Notes under the pieces: model-generated | The model's database searches: none | Told to the model about the DNA's origin: nothing | Seen by the model: the letters and a program-made list of their open reading frames with translations, nothing else | Shown: piece by piece, positions 14,157-23,951 of the stretch | Layout: every line of letters starts with the position of its first letter | Position numbering within the stretch: the first letter of the stretch is position 1 | Assembly: GCA_964497585.1 (NCBI GenBank) | Contig: CAZCDS010000076.1 | Location: 1 to 29,193 of the forward strand | Direction: 5' to 3' | DNA: 29,193 bases | Source of the DNA: CAZCDS01 sp964497585 | Lineage (GTDB): Bacteria; Desulfobacterota; Desulfomonilia; Desulfomonilales; Desulfomonilaceae | Position numbers and translations under genes: made by a program

Positions 14157-16892
14157 CTATGACCGCCCCACGTACGCTCGAGCCTGTCCCTGGATCGTCG
14201 GGCTCACGCGGTCGGGCACTTCATCCGCGATTCGTTCGAGTGCCGCGGAGACCTTCTCACGGAGCGCCGGCTTGAGCTTGCGACAGAGCTGAAAGGTGTT
14301 GAGCAGCCTGCTGGCCGTGTAATCGTTAATGGAAGCCAACATGATGACCGTGTCCGCCACCCACGTGATCCCCTGGTCCGTCCAGACCTTTTTGTTATTG
14401 GAAGCCATGGGCAGGAGCAGCGACCTGGCGAGCGTCGGGTTGTTCAGGTCAAAGGTCGACCGGGACTGTTCCTCCGCGATCATGTCGAAGACGTCGTCGC
14501 AGGTTCCGGACGCCACCACTCTCAAGTAGTTGGCGTACCCGCTGATGTGCTCGTGCCATTGGAAATACACATTCTCGAGTATCTCCCGGCGCTCCTGCGC
14601 GGAACTCCGGTTGAGCGCGGCAAGAGCCGCCACCCGATCTTCCGCGGTCGTGGCTTTCTCAAAGTGGTCGACGATCAGGCGGTGACTCTGCCGCGTATCT
14701 TCGATCGCGATGAGGCCGAGCACCGTATTCTTCAGGAGCCTTTTCTCGATACCTTCGTTTGGGGCACCGCCCTTCCGGTACGTGTCGAGTCGATAGAACA
14801 GCTTGACGAGCCGGTAGCCGTACGCATCGTTGACAGCTCTCATGAGCCTTTCACGGGCTATGACGAGCTCTGGGTACCAGGTCGAGTAGGTCCGATCCAT
14901 GGGCTGCTCATCGATACGGAGGAAGTAGGCCTTCAGTGCCGAGGGCAAATCCGCGTCGGAGAGGATTTCATCGTAAAGGGCCAGCCATTGGTCGTCCACT
15001 TCCGCGTCGGGGTCGAGCAACAGCCTGACCCGCTCCCGATCGGTGAGCCGACGCATGGCCTCCACCCGGTTGAAGGCATTGGTGTCGAGCCGCGCCTGAG
15101 CCAGAAGCGTTTCCCGGGTGGCATCCTGTTGCACGAAGGTCCCGTAGAAGGAGTAGTCCCGATTGAGTGACGCAAAGGCGGGTGAATCCGGCACGCTTTC
15201 ATAGATCAGGGTGGCTTCTCGCCCGGTGAGCTGGAAGACCTTCTCGGTCCAGGGGATGGTTCGTCCCTCACTGTCGACGAGAGCCACGTCCACGGGGATG
15301 TGAAAGAGCGGCGTGTCCGGATCGAGCGTCCGGTACCGGCCGTCCTTGCCGATCCACCACGGCCAGCGGGGAGAGGCCACCTCTGAATCGCTGGAATGGA
15401 GTTCCTGGCGGAAGCGTATCCGGAATTCTTCCGCTTCCGGATCATATTCGGTTGTTGCCGTAACCCGAGGGTAGCCGATGGTGTAGAGCCAGCCTTTCTT
15501 GAAAAGATCGAGCGTCTGCCCGGAGACCTCCTCGAAGCATTCGAAGAACTGGTCGGTATTTGCATTGGCATCCCGGTAACGGGAGAAGTAGCGCGTCTTG
15601 CCCGCCCGAAACTGCTCCTGGCCGAGTATCGATTGGAGCATTCGGATCACTTCCGCAGCTTTGACGTAGGTTACCGCGTCGATCAGTTCGTCCGGGTTGT
15701 TGAATCCGTCCCGGACGATTTGTCCCGCGCGGCCGCTGTCCTCCACAGCGAGCGGCCCGAGCAGCGGGTTGCGGATGCTGTCAACCTGGTTCAGCCTGAC
15801 GAAGGTCGGATCGAAGACGTCTGCGACAAACTGTCGTTCCACGTGCACGGTGTACGCTTCATTGAGCCAGACATCAAATGGCGTCTCCATGGTCGTTTCG
15901 CTGCCGCACTGGTTGTGTTCGAACTCGTGGACGATCACCGCGTGAGCGTAGATCAGCGACTGATCCATGGTGTGCTCATCTATGAGGGCTGCATCCGTAA
16001 CGATCGTGGTATTGCCGACGTTTTCCATGCCTCCGAAGTTGGACTTGGTCATGCAGATAGTGCGGTACGTGTCCGCGACATACTGATAGTCCTGGGTCTT
16101 GCCGATCCACAGCACCGCGCGTTTGAGTATTTCCATGGGAATCTTGGCCCCTTCTGTGCGTCCCGGTGGAACGAGATACTCGAATCTCACGGTTCTGCCC
16201 GAATCGTACGTCACGTGATCGACGAGCATGTCCCAGGTTCCCACGCAGACCACGAAGAGGTACGGCGCCATAGGGACCGGATTCTCATAGGTGATGATCT
16301 GACGAGTCGGGTCGCCGGGCTTGGGGACCGGAACCCCGCGGGGATTGGTTGACCGACTGATGTTTCCGTTGCTGATGAGATGAGTGTACGCGGCGTCCGC
16401 TTTAATGGTGGTGGTCATGGTGCATTTGGCGCGGCAGTCGTCAAAGATGGGCATGATGCGCTGGAAGCCCCATTGCTGGCACTGGGAGATGTATTGCTGA
16501 GGAGCGCCGGGAGGGGTCACGTCCTTGTAGATTCCTTCGAGGATGTTGTCGGAAGGAACGCACCGGGTAACGGTCTTCAGCGAGAAACGCTCCCCCTCGT
16601 CCACAAAGCGGGGCAGGCTGACAATCAATCGGTTTTCATCCCGGACGTATTCGTAGTCCGCCGGTTCTGCTCCCTCGTCACCCTCCTCCGGATCCAGCCA
16701 TTCCACCCGCTCAATGTGCAGATCCTTAGCGTCCAGCCGGACCTCGTAGAGCGGTTCCCGAGCAGTCATTTGCAGACAATTGGTCGCTTCCACCTCATCG
16801 CCCTTGAAATTGAGGGAGATCGTTAGATGCTCGAGTTTTGCAGGCAGGTCACCGAAGTCCTCTCGCTCGTATTTGAATTGTCGTTCAGCCAC
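14157..16892 (-). CDS. M1-family zinc metallopeptidase (aminopeptidase N-like)
   Basis: 911 residues, the size of M1 aminopeptidases. The exopeptidase motif FGGMEN is at about 286-291 and the zinc site HEFEH at 322-326, with the third ligand Glu345 in WLNEAYTVHVE exactly 18 residues after the second histidine. An N-terminal beta-sandwich (1-210) and a C-terminal helical region rich in short repeats (about 590-911) follow the family plan. The residue after the zinc site is unusual: HEFEHNQ replaces the common HExxHQW. Start is GTG at 16892 with AAGGAG nine bases upstream. There is no signal peptide, so it is probably cytoplasmic and removes N-terminal residues from peptides. Its 52-base gap to the ferredoxin-type gene downstream suggests one operon, an odd pairing. 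Confidence 0.93.
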   Translation of the reverse strand: MAERQFKYEREDFGDLPAKLEHLTISLNFKGDEVEATNCLQMTAREPLYEVRLDAKDLHIERVEWLDPEEGDEGAEPADYEYVRDENRLIVSLPRFVDEGERFSLKTVTRCVPSDNILEGIYKDVTPPGAPQQYISQCQQWGFQRIMPIFDDCRAKCTMTTTIKADAAYTHLISNGNISRSTNPRGVPVPKPGDPTRQIITYENPVPMAPYLFVVCVGTWDMLVDHVTYDSGRTVRFEYLVPPGRTEGAKIPMEILKRAVLWIGKTQDYQYVADTYRTICMTKSNFGGMENVGNTTIVTDAALIDEHTMDQSLIYAHAVIVHEFEHNQCGSETTMETPFDVWLNEAYTVHVERQFVADVFDPTFVRLNQVDSIRNPLLGPLAVEDSGRAGQIVRDGFNNPDELIDAVTYVKAAEVIRMLQSILGQEQFRAGKTRYFSRYRDANANTDQFFECFEEVSGQTLDLFKKGWLYTIGYPRVTATTEYDPEAEEFRIRFRQELHSSDSEVASPRWPWWIGKDGRYRTLDPDTPLFHIPVDVALVDSEGRTIPWTEKVFQLTGREATLIYESVPDSPAFASLNRDYSFYGTFVQQDATRETLLAQARLDTNAFNRVEAMRRLTDRERVRLLLDPDAEVDDQWLALYDEILSDADLPSALKAYFLRIDEQPMDRTYSTWYPELVIARERLMRAVNDAYGYRLVKLFYRLDTYRKGGAPNEGIEKRLLKNTVLGLIAIEDTRQSHRLIVDHFEKATTAEDRVAALAALNRSSAQERREILENVYFQWHEHISGYANYLRVVASGTCDDVFDMIAEEQSRSTFDLNNPTLARSLLLPMASNNKKVWTDQGITWVADTVIMLASINDYTASRLLNTFQLCRKLKPALREKVSAALERIADEVPDRVSPTIQGQARAYVGRS

Positions 16893-17252
16893 CGACGGGG
16901 TCTCCTTTTCCGGAAATGACGGATTCGAAGCAGTCAGATATTACCGGCTCCCTGTTGTGTACGCGACGTGTCCCGGATTATCAAGGCTGCCATTCGGTGA
17001 ACAGAGATCAATCCGAATGCCGATCGGCTTTCGCGTGAATGAGAGTCAATCGCACCCGCCATGGCGCCGGGGACACAAAATCCCCTCTTCCCCGCATTGA
17101 AAGGCGAGAGTGTGGGGGATTTGATGCCCGCCGGGTGGGTCAATCTCGCTCTTCTGAAAATGCATTGGCCTCAGGACGCACAGGTGGGCCCGCCACCAGT
17201 GGCACCCGGATGTGCAGCGGTCCTGGCCATGGGAAGCAACAAATGAGACCCT
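16893..17252. other. 360-base gap between peptidase and transporter genes
   Basis: Only the promoter/leader region of the peptidase gene is expected here. A short plus-strand open frame (17061-17246) has no ribosome site or recognisable protein. I see no RNA gene or mobile element. Confidence 0.4.
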
Positions 17253-18479
17253 CTACGAGACCTCGGCCACGTGCTCAGTCGGGACGAGCACCCTGTTGTT
17301 GGTCTTGACGATCAGGCAGACGATGCTGGTCACGATCAGCAGCGAGACGCAACTGAGCGCCAGGAAGGTCGCGTCGATATTCCACCTCGTTTCAATCCAC
17401 TGAACGAGCTTCACCGCAAGCGCTCCGACCCCGAAGGTGAGGATGAACTTCATACCGTATGCGGAATGATGAAGCCGTGGCGGAGTAAGGCGTGCTACGA
17501 GCGTATTCTCGATAGGCTGCATCCCGAGCAGGAAAAAGAAGTAAACCACGGCAAGCCCAACCAGCGGAAGATTCTGGGCGTAGGCCATGAAAAATGCCGC
17601 GGGGATGCACATCGCATGAAAGAAGAGGTACGAGTGTCTCTCTTCAAAGCGCTCTCCCACGTGGCCGCCGATGAACTGACCGATCATCCCCACTGTGTAG
17701 ATGCCCGCAGTAATCGTGGTGGCCATGAGATTCCCGGAAATGTCTCGCCCGAAGAAGTTCGCAACCTCGTGCAACAGACCGGAACCCTTCAGCTCCAGGT
17801 ACGCGGGCAGGATGACCGTAGCTCCGCGATACGCGATTCCACCGAGCATCATGGCCACGAGCAGGATGAGGAATGCACCGAGCATTCCGTTATTGCCCTT
17901 TGATGCAGCTATCGCCCGCTCATGAGGATCATCCAGCGGGAGAAAGGCCATGAGAACCAGACCGGCCAGATTGAGCCCGGCAAGGAAGAGAAAAGCCCCA
18001 CTTGGACCGTACAGCCAGTTCATGATCCCGGTTGCAAGCGGCGAGCAAACCAGCCCGAGCCCGCCAAAAACCGCATTATAGCCCATCGCGACGCTGAGAC
18101 GATCTATGCCTTTGGAAATGAGACCAAGCCCGATCGGATGGTAGATAGCGGAAAAGAGCCCCAACCCGGCCATCGACAGGGTCAGCCCGAGCGGACTTCC
18201 CACCGTTAAGGCAGCGGCGAGCCCACTCAATCCCGTGCCGGCGAACATGACGAGCATCAAGGGTTTGCCGCCCAATCGGTCACCTGCCATGCCCCAGGGG
18301 AGGGCGGTCAGCCCGAAAAGGAGATACATCCAGAAGGACATGCCCAGTACCGCGGACATCTGCATGTGTAGTCCCGTCACCAACGGTAGAACCAACGCGG
18401 GGAACGCCAACATATTATAATGAACCATGAAATGTCCGAAGCACGTGACAACGAGTATCCGATTCTCTCTTGCGTTCAA
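17253..18479 (-). CDS. Major facilitator superfamily transporter
   Basis: 408 residues with about twelve hydrophobic helices. The cytoplasmic loop between helices 2 and 3 has the MFS signature form (WGMAGDRLGGKPLM, about residues 61-74), and a central polar loop DDPHERAIAASKGNN (about 188-202) separates the two halves. It is an inner-membrane secondary transporter; the substrate cannot be deduced. The start is TTG at 18479, supported by AGGAGG nine bases upstream; the next internal Met would remove the first helix. It is divergent from the cyclase operon, with an 800-base gap between them, and is a single-gene unit by spacing. Confidence 0.9.
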   Translation of the reverse strand: MNARENRILVVTCFGHFMVHYNMLAFPALVLPLVTGLHMQMSAVLGMSFWMYLLFGLTALPWGMAGDRLGGKPLMLVMFAGTGLSGLAAALTVGSPLGLTLSMAGLGLFSAIYHPIGLGLISKGIDRLSVAMGYNAVFGGLGLVCSPLATGIMNWLYGPSGAFLFLAGLNLAGLVLMAFLPLDDPHERAIAASKGNNGMLGAFLILLVAMMLGGIAYRGATVILPAYLELKGSGLLHEVANFFGRDISGNLMATTITAGIYTVGMIGQFIGGHVGERFEERHSYLFFHAMCIPAAFFMAYAQNLPLVGLAVVYFFFLLGMQPIENTLVARLTPPRLHHSAYGMKFILTFGVGALAVKLVQWIETRWNIDATFLALSCVSLLIVTSIVCLIVKTNNRVLVPTEHVAEVS

Positions 18480-19177
18480 TTTACCGTGCCTCCTAGCAAT
18501 AGCGAGCGAGACAGGTCGGGAGTCACCCGATCCCGCCGTAGCCTCCGATCATATCTTTTTTTCGAGCTACCGTCGAGCCCTTCGCTCGGACCCCGGATTT
18601 CCGTCGGTTCTGCGGACCGACGGTCAGTGCTACCGTGACAGAGCCAAGGGAACCGCTCCGTCCTGTCGATAACCCGTGCCTCTGATATCGTGCCCGCGTG
18701 ATTGCTCCGGGTGTGGTCGGCAACGAGGACCAGCTGGCTCAAACCGGGCACCAACGTTTCGGGCGTGGGAAGGAAATACTCGGTGCAAACTCGATCCCCT
18801 TGCCACCGAGCCCCGAAAAGGAACGGTACAGGCTTGGGCAGTACTCCTCTTCATGGCCTCAGCCATCAGAACTACACGGCTGATCGTGTGCGTACCTACG
18901 GTCGGCACCCGGCCCGCCATCAACACCACCGGGTGGCTGAGACTCGACTTTGTGAATCATTCTGGAGAGGGAGCTTGGTGACCTGAAAGAGAGCTGACAG
19001 ATTCCCCCTGCTACGGCGTTCCTCCTTTCCGTCTATTTTCCATAAACGGGATATGACGGGAAGGCCAAAGCAGTTCAACCACGTTTCACGGTTATCCTCG
19101 TATCACCTTTGACAGATGGCAAAGGCGCAGTCGGGCGGATATTCACAGGAAATTCACTTCACGGTGCCAATACTCCA
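18480..19177. other. 700-base divergent gap before the cyclase operon
   Basis: Several short open frames overlap here, none with a ribosome site or recognisable product. The one clear structure is a perfect 8-bp inverted repeat at 18601-18623 (CCGTCGGT, 7-base loop, ACCGACGG). The region may hold eroded genes or regulatory DNA for the two diverging transcripts. Confidence 0.35.
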
Positions 19178-19206
19178 TTGACAGAAGCCATCCCGCCGGC
19201 TAGAAT
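19178..19206 (+). promoter_or_regulatory. Near-consensus sigma-70 promoter of the cyclase operon
   Basis: TTGACA at 19178-19183 is a perfect -35 hexamer. A 17-base spacer leads to TAGAAT at 19201-19206, five of six -10 positions. Transcription should start near 19213, about 115 bases before the ATG at 19330. This would serve the cyclase gene and probably the coupled genes after it. Confidence 0.65.
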
Positions 19207-19329
19207 AAGTTGTTGTAATAATATCGGAAGCTGAAGCGACTTCTCAGCAAGACCCGCATTTGGCTGCTCCTAGACTTGGCGACTCGACCAGAATTCGGTG
19301 TTCCATCCGTTGGTTTTCGGGGGGGAACG

Positions 19330-22300
19330 ATGAAATGCCCAAGGTGCCAAGCAGAGCTTTTTGAAGGGGCAAAATATTGCTTTGAATGCGGTTATGAGCT
19401 GACCGTAGAAGCGTCTTTCGTCCAGCCTACGCACCCCTTGCCAGCTGAACGCAGGCAGGTCACTGCCCTCTTCTCTGATCTCACCGGCTACACCGCCATG
19501 ACCGAGAAGCTCGACCCTGAAGAAGTGACAGAAATCACGGGACAAGTCTTCAGGGGAGCCAGGGAAGTCATAACCAAATACGAAGGCTTTGTAGAGCGGA
19601 TAATTGGAGACGGTATTCTGGCCTTCTTTGGAGTGCCGACTGCCCACGAGGATGATCCAGCGCGCGCCATCCACGCAGCTAGAGAGATCCACGACCTGGT
19701 CGAGTCCTTGAGTGCTCGCTATGAAGCCAAAATCGGCCGTCCTCTCTCCATGCACAGCGGCGTGAACACAGGGCTTGCCGTTACACCGGACGTCGATCCC
19801 TCGGAGGGAACTCACGGAGTAGTCGGACATGCAGTCAATGTGGCTGCGAGGCTCAGTGATCTGGCACAGGCCCGTCAGATACTTGTCGGGCCTGACACGT
19901 ACCACGCATGTCAGAACCTTTTCACTTTCCGGCCGCTACCCCCCGCGAAGGTTAAGGGCAGAACTGAGCCTATCCCTGTCTTCAGGGTGCTTGCCACTAA
20001 GGTCTCTGTTCCTCTCGTCCGCACAGGTCGACAGGTCTCTTCGGAGATGGTGGGACGAGACTCGGAACTGGCAAATCTGGAGCTGCAAATCCTCAAAGCA
20101 GTCAATGGAGAGGGGTCGGTAGTCAACTTGACCGGGGAAGCAGGCGTCGGCAAGTCCCGACTCATCGCTGAACTGAAGAAGCGGGATGTAATGAAGAGGG
20201 TCGCGGTGCTCGAAGGTCGAGCCATCTCCATCGGCAAGAACCTGAGCTTCCATCCCATCATCGATCTACTCAAGCATTGGGCGCGGATATCCGACAGGGA
20301 TGGAGAGTTCGCGGCCCGATCCAAACTGGAAACCTCCATTCGGAGGGTTTGTGGAGACGAGACTGATGAGGTGTTTCCCTTTGTGGCCACCATGATGGGC
20401 GTGAAGCTAACAGGGAGGCATGCGGAACGGGTCAAGGGCATACAGGGTGAGGGGTTGGAAAAGCTTATCGTGAAGAATGTACGGGAGCTTGTTATCAAAG
20501 GAAGTGAACTGCGGCCGAGTGTAATCATCATGGAAGACCTGCACTGGGCGGACACCAGCTCCGTTGAACTCCTGGAATCTCTCTTTCGACTTGGGGAAAA
20601 GCATAAGCTGCTCTTCATAAATGTCTTTCGACCGGGATTCTTTAGAAGCGATGACGGCAAGATCGCAAAGATTGGGGAAAGACTCCCAGACTCCTATGTG
20701 GAAATCGAGCTCCAACCCCTGGATAACAGTAACAGCCAGACCTTGATTGACAATCTGGTTGCGATAAAGGGACCTTCCTACGGCTTCAAGCACAAGATCG
20801 TAGAGCGGGCTGGCGGAAATCCCTTTTTCATCGAGGAGGTGGTGAGGTCTCTTATTGAAGAGGGTGCTGTGGTCAAGAGCGACGGCGGGTTCGAGGTTAC
20901 TCAGAAGATCGATAGGGTGGTCATCCCCCCTACCATCAACGAAGTGTTGATGGCTAGGCTGGATCGGCTGGATGCGCCAACGCGAGAGCTGATCAAGATC
21001 GCCTCCGTGATTGGGAGAACCTTTTTCGACCGCATCATCAAGGACGTGGCAAATTCCATCGAGGACGTGGATCACAGGCTCGTGCACCTGGAGGATCTGC
21101 AGCTCATCCGGTCCCGGTCGAGGATGGGGGAGGTGGAGTATCTGTTCAAGCATGCGCTGGTGCATGAGGCTGCATATGAATCAACTCTATTAAAGCAGCG
21201 AAAAGAACTTCACCTGAGGGTTGCAGAGTCCATAGAGCGGCTCTTCAGTGATAGGCTCCATGAATTCTACGGCATCCTTGCCTATCATTATGGCAAAGCC
21301 GAGAGCCTGGAGAAGGCCGAACTATGCTTGATCAGAGCTGGTGAAGCAGCCCTAAAATCTTCTGCATCCAATGAGGCGCTCCATTATTACCAAGAAGGGC
21401 TCAGTATTTACAGGCGCTTGCGAGGCGACAGTGTTGATCCCGAAAAAGTTGCCATGTTTGAGAAGAATATTGGGCTCGCGTTCTTTAACCGAGGCCACTA
21501 CGCAGAGGCTGTGGAGCATTTCGACAAGGTCCTGAGCTACTATTGGGGCGAGTTGCCCAAGAATGCCTTGTCAACGGCGTTTAGGCTGCTATCAAGCTTC
21601 GTGATATTCTTCCTGGCCTTATACTTTCCTTCGTTCTGGTTCAAGAGACACCCAACGCAGAAGGATATCGAAGCCGCAGACCTGTATCACAACAAAGCTG
21701 AGGCCTTGGTGGTCGTCGACCCTAAGCGCTTCTTTGTCGAATCCTTTTTCCTCCATGCCAAGATCGTCCATTTCGATTTCAGGAGATTCAAATTAGGGAT
21801 TGCCATCTTTGCCAGCGCAAGTGCCCTGTTCTCCTGGACTGGTCTTTCCCTCGGCATTGCTAGAAAAGTCCTGGATTATGCAAAACCCAGGCTGGACCCG
21901 GATAATGCCAAGCAATGCATCACGTACGATCTTCTGGATACGATACAGCGAGTTCTCAAGGGGCAGTGGAGTGAGATCACTGAGTACAACGAAGATTTGG
22001 TGGACAGGATCCTGAGAATTGGGGAAATGTGGGATGCCAACATGCACTATTACTGGCACGGACTTCCGAAAATCTACCAAGGGCATTTTGATGCGGCAAG
22101 ACTGATGGTGAAAAAACTGAGTGAGATCGCAGAAGCCTATGAAAACGACATCTACCGCCTGTTAAAGTATTTGTTGAATATTCATCTGCTCATTGAAAGC
22201 CACCAAATCGACGAAGCGACTACCGAAGCGAATCGAGGACTAGACCTTGTCCTGGCAAAAGATTGGAATTTACACGCTTTGGACATGCATACCCTAAGAG

Positions 22301-22914
22301 CCACAATACACCTCTTGGCTAAAGAAACAGAGGAGGCCGGGAGGTCGTTGGATCAAGCCGACCGGGTCAGATCTGAAGTGCAAGCGGTACCTTCTCAGTT
22401 GGCAGCGTTTTATCAAAGTCAGTTTGAGTACTACATCTGTCGCCTCGAAGACTCTCTTGGACTTGGCCTCACCGAAGAATCCTCGGGATATCGTAAGAAG
22501 GCTTTCAAGGCGGGAAAGATGTTGATCAAGACCTCTCAGAAAGTGGCGTTATACCGAACGGACGCTTATAGACTCATGGGCGTGTACAAATGGTTGATCG
22601 ACGATCAGAAAGGCGCCGCAAAGTGGTGGCGGAAGGCAATTAGCGAAGGAGAAAAACTTGGTGCACGTCCCCAGCTCGCCAGGACCTATGCTGAGATGGG
22701 CATACGCTTGTGCGCAGCCAACGGTGGATCCTCAGCCCCGGATGTCAAGAGGGCCAAAGAGCATCTGCAAGAAGCGAAGCAGATGTTCCACGACTTGGGC
22801 CTAAACCACGATCTGGAAGAGCTGAATTCGGCGATTGACTCACTGGGTCTCGAACTTTCTGAGGTCCGAAATCCTTTGACCGAAACTCACGAAAATCGGA
22901 GTGTTATCAAGTGA
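19330..22914 (+). CDS. Zinc-ribbon / class III nucleotide cyclase / AAA-type ATPase / TPR regulator
   Basis: 1194 residues from the ATG at 19330, preceded by GGGGGGAA; an 18-codon longer reading at 19276 would push the zinc ribbon inward. Domains: zinc ribbon CPRC...CFEC (3-21); class III cyclase (about 40-215) with metal aspartates in FSDLTGYT (about 49) and IIGDGILAFFG (about 94) and the NVAARLSDLA motif (about 169-178); AAA/STAND-type ATPase with Walker A GEAGVGKS (about 268-275) and Walker B VIIMEDLHWAD (about 398-408); then a long helical TPR-like C-terminus. Both metal ligands are present, so the cyclase may be active. Proteins of this layout are common multidomain signalling ATPases in delta- and cyanobacteria, with few known inputs. 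Its stop overlaps the next start, so it is co-translated with the prenyl-synthase-like gene and may regulate the cluster. Confidence 0.92.
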   Translation: MKCPRCQAELFEGAKYCFECGYELTVEASFVQPTHPLPAERRQVTALFSDLTGYTAMTEKLDPEEVTEITGQVFRGAREVITKYEGFVERIIGDGILAFFGVPTAHEDDPARAIHAAREIHDLVESLSARYEAKIGRPLSMHSGVNTGLAVTPDVDPSEGTHGVVGHAVNVAARLSDLAQARQILVGPDTYHACQNLFTFRPLPPAKVKGRTEPIPVFRVLATKVSVPLVRTGRQVSSEMVGRDSELANLELQILKAVNGEGSVVNLTGEAGVGKSRLIAELKKRDVMKRVAVLEGRAISIGKNLSFHPIIDLLKHWARISDRDGEFAARSKLETSIRRVCGDETDEVFPFVATMMGVKLTGRHAERVKGIQGEGLEKLIVKNVRELVIKGSELRPSVIIMEDLHWADTSSVELLESLFRLGEKHKLLFINVFRPGFFRSDDGKIAKIGERLPDSYVEIELQPLDNSNSQTLIDNLVAIKGPSYGFKHKIVERAGGNPFFIEEVVRSLIEEGAVVKSDGGFEVTQKIDRVVIPPTINEVLMARLDRLDAPTRELIKIASVIGRTFFDRIIKDVANSIEDVDHRLVHLEDLQLIRSRSRMGEVEYLFKHALVHEAAYESTLLKQRKELHLRVAESIERLFSDRLHEFYGILAYHYGKAESLEKAELCLIRAGEAALKSSASNEALHYYQEGLSIYRRLRGDSVDPEKVAMFEKNIGLAFFNRGHYAEAVEHFDKVLSYYWGELPKNALSTAFRLLSSFVIFFLALYFPSFWFKRHPTQKDIEAADLYHNKAEALVVVDPKRFFVESFFLHAKIVHFDFRRFKLGIAIFASASALFSWTGLSLGIARKVLDYAKPRLDPDNAKQCITYDLLDTIQRVLKGQWSEITEYNEDLVDRILRIGEMWDANMHYYWHGLPKIYQGHFDAARLMVKKLSEIAEAYENDIYRLLKYLLNIHLLIESHQIDEATTEANRGLDLVLAKDWNLHALDMHTLRATIHLLAKETEEAGRSLDQADRVRSEVQAVPSQLAAFYQSQFEYYICRLEDSLGLGLTEESSGYRKKAFKAGKMLIKTSQKVALYRTDAYRLMGVYKWLIDDQKGAAKWWRKAISEGEKLGARPQLARTYAEMGIRLCAANGGSSAPDVKRAKEHLQEAKQMFHDLGLNHDLEELNSAIDSLGLELSEVRNPLTETHENRSVIK

Positions 22915-23951
22915 AAGGCAGGATGGGGGAGTTTCGACTCTATTGCAAGACCATTGACTTCGGCAGGTGTAAGCTTTCGAAGATGGAAAGCACCTTCTAC
23001 CGGCGGTTCAGCAATGAAATGTTCTCACTCTGCAGATCCCTGCCTGAGTCCGTTCAGACCGATTCCATTCTCTTCCTTATGAAGTATGCAGGGCTAAAGC
23101 TTGGCGATAAGCTGGATTTCTTCGCCAATTATTATCCACCTGCATGGTCCATCATTTACTGGCTCAGCCACAGCCACTCTCTCCCCACGGAAAGATTGAA
23201 GGAAGAGGACGTGACGAATGCAGTGACAGCCCAATCCATGGCGATGTTACTTCATTCCCTGGATGATCATCTTTCCGATGGGCAGATTCCTGTTTCACCC
23301 CTGACGCTGCTTTTGAGAAGCCAAGTATCGTCGATCATGCACCTCGCCTGCTGCAATCTGACTGAAGGTGAGCCCGCAGTTGAGAGAACTGTTCGAAATT
23401 TCATCGATGATTACTATTCGAGCATCCAAGATTCAAAAGGAGCCAAATGCCTCGATAGCTATTGCGATCTCTTCAGAAAACAGATGGCCATTTGGATGAT
23501 CGCTCCTATTCTCCTATCCATGAAGATGACCGGAATTTCGGATTTCACAAGGGACATCGAGGTTGCCTATGGCTCTTTCGGGATTGCCTGGAGGCTCCTC
23601 GATGACATTAGGGACATCGCCGACGATATGGAAGAGGGGGCACACTCAGCGATATATCTTTGTCTCCCTGAAGAGGTTAGGACTCATTGGAACAATAGCA
23701 ATATTAGGAGTCGAGCTGAGGCCAACGCATCCAAGAATGTGATCCTTAACCATATCGTGGAACAACGTCTCATTGAGAAAATTAAGGAGCGAATATGCGC
23801 TGAATTGGGGACAGCAGCATCTATTGTCGCGGCTTACAGGATGAAAGGTCTGGCCCGAGAGTTTCGATGCCTTGCGCATCCTCTAAAGAACGATGGCAAC
23901 AACCGGGGAAAAGACAATGGAAGATCGCGAATCTCTTTGGCTTCAAAGTGA
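22911..23951 (+). CDS. Divergent class I isoprenoid (polyprenyl) diphosphate synthase-like protein
   Basis: 346 residues. The GTG start at 22911 overlaps the cyclase stop as GTGA, with GGAG nine bases upstream; an ATG at 22923 is the alternative. The protein is helical and carries both aspartate motifs of class I trans-prenyltransferases: LDDHLSD at about 117-123 (DDx3D) and LLDDIRDIADD at 229-239 (DDxxD), the latter preceded by GIAW as in polyprenyl synthetases. These bind magnesium-diphosphate. Known relatives condense allylic diphosphates with IPP or cyclise them. The surroundings of the motifs are divergent and no family name is certain. No transmembrane segments are seen. It overlaps the radical SAM gene downstream by 35 bases. 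Product could be a short prenyl chain or a terpene; substrate unknown. Confidence 0.8.
   Translation: MKGRMGEFRLYCKTIDFGRCKLSKMESTFYRRFSNEMFSLCRSLPESVQTDSILFLMKYAGLKLGDKLDFFANYYPPAWSIIYWLSHSHSLPTERLKEEDVTNAVTAQSMAMLLHSLDDHLSDGQIPVSPLTLLLRSQVSSIMHLACCNLTEGEPAVERTVRNFIDDYYSSIQDSKGAKCLDSYCDLFRKQMAIWMIAPILLSMKMTGISDFTRDIEVAYGSFGIAWRLLDDIRDIADDMEEGAHSAIYLCLPEEVRTHWNNSNIRSRAEANASKNVILNHIVEQRLIEKIKERICAELGTAASIVAAYRMKGLAREFRCLAHPLKNDGNNRGKDNGRSRISLASK

Noticed and set aside
15396..16352. 318-residue plus-strand open frame
   Set aside because: Antisense shadow of the M1 peptidase gene.
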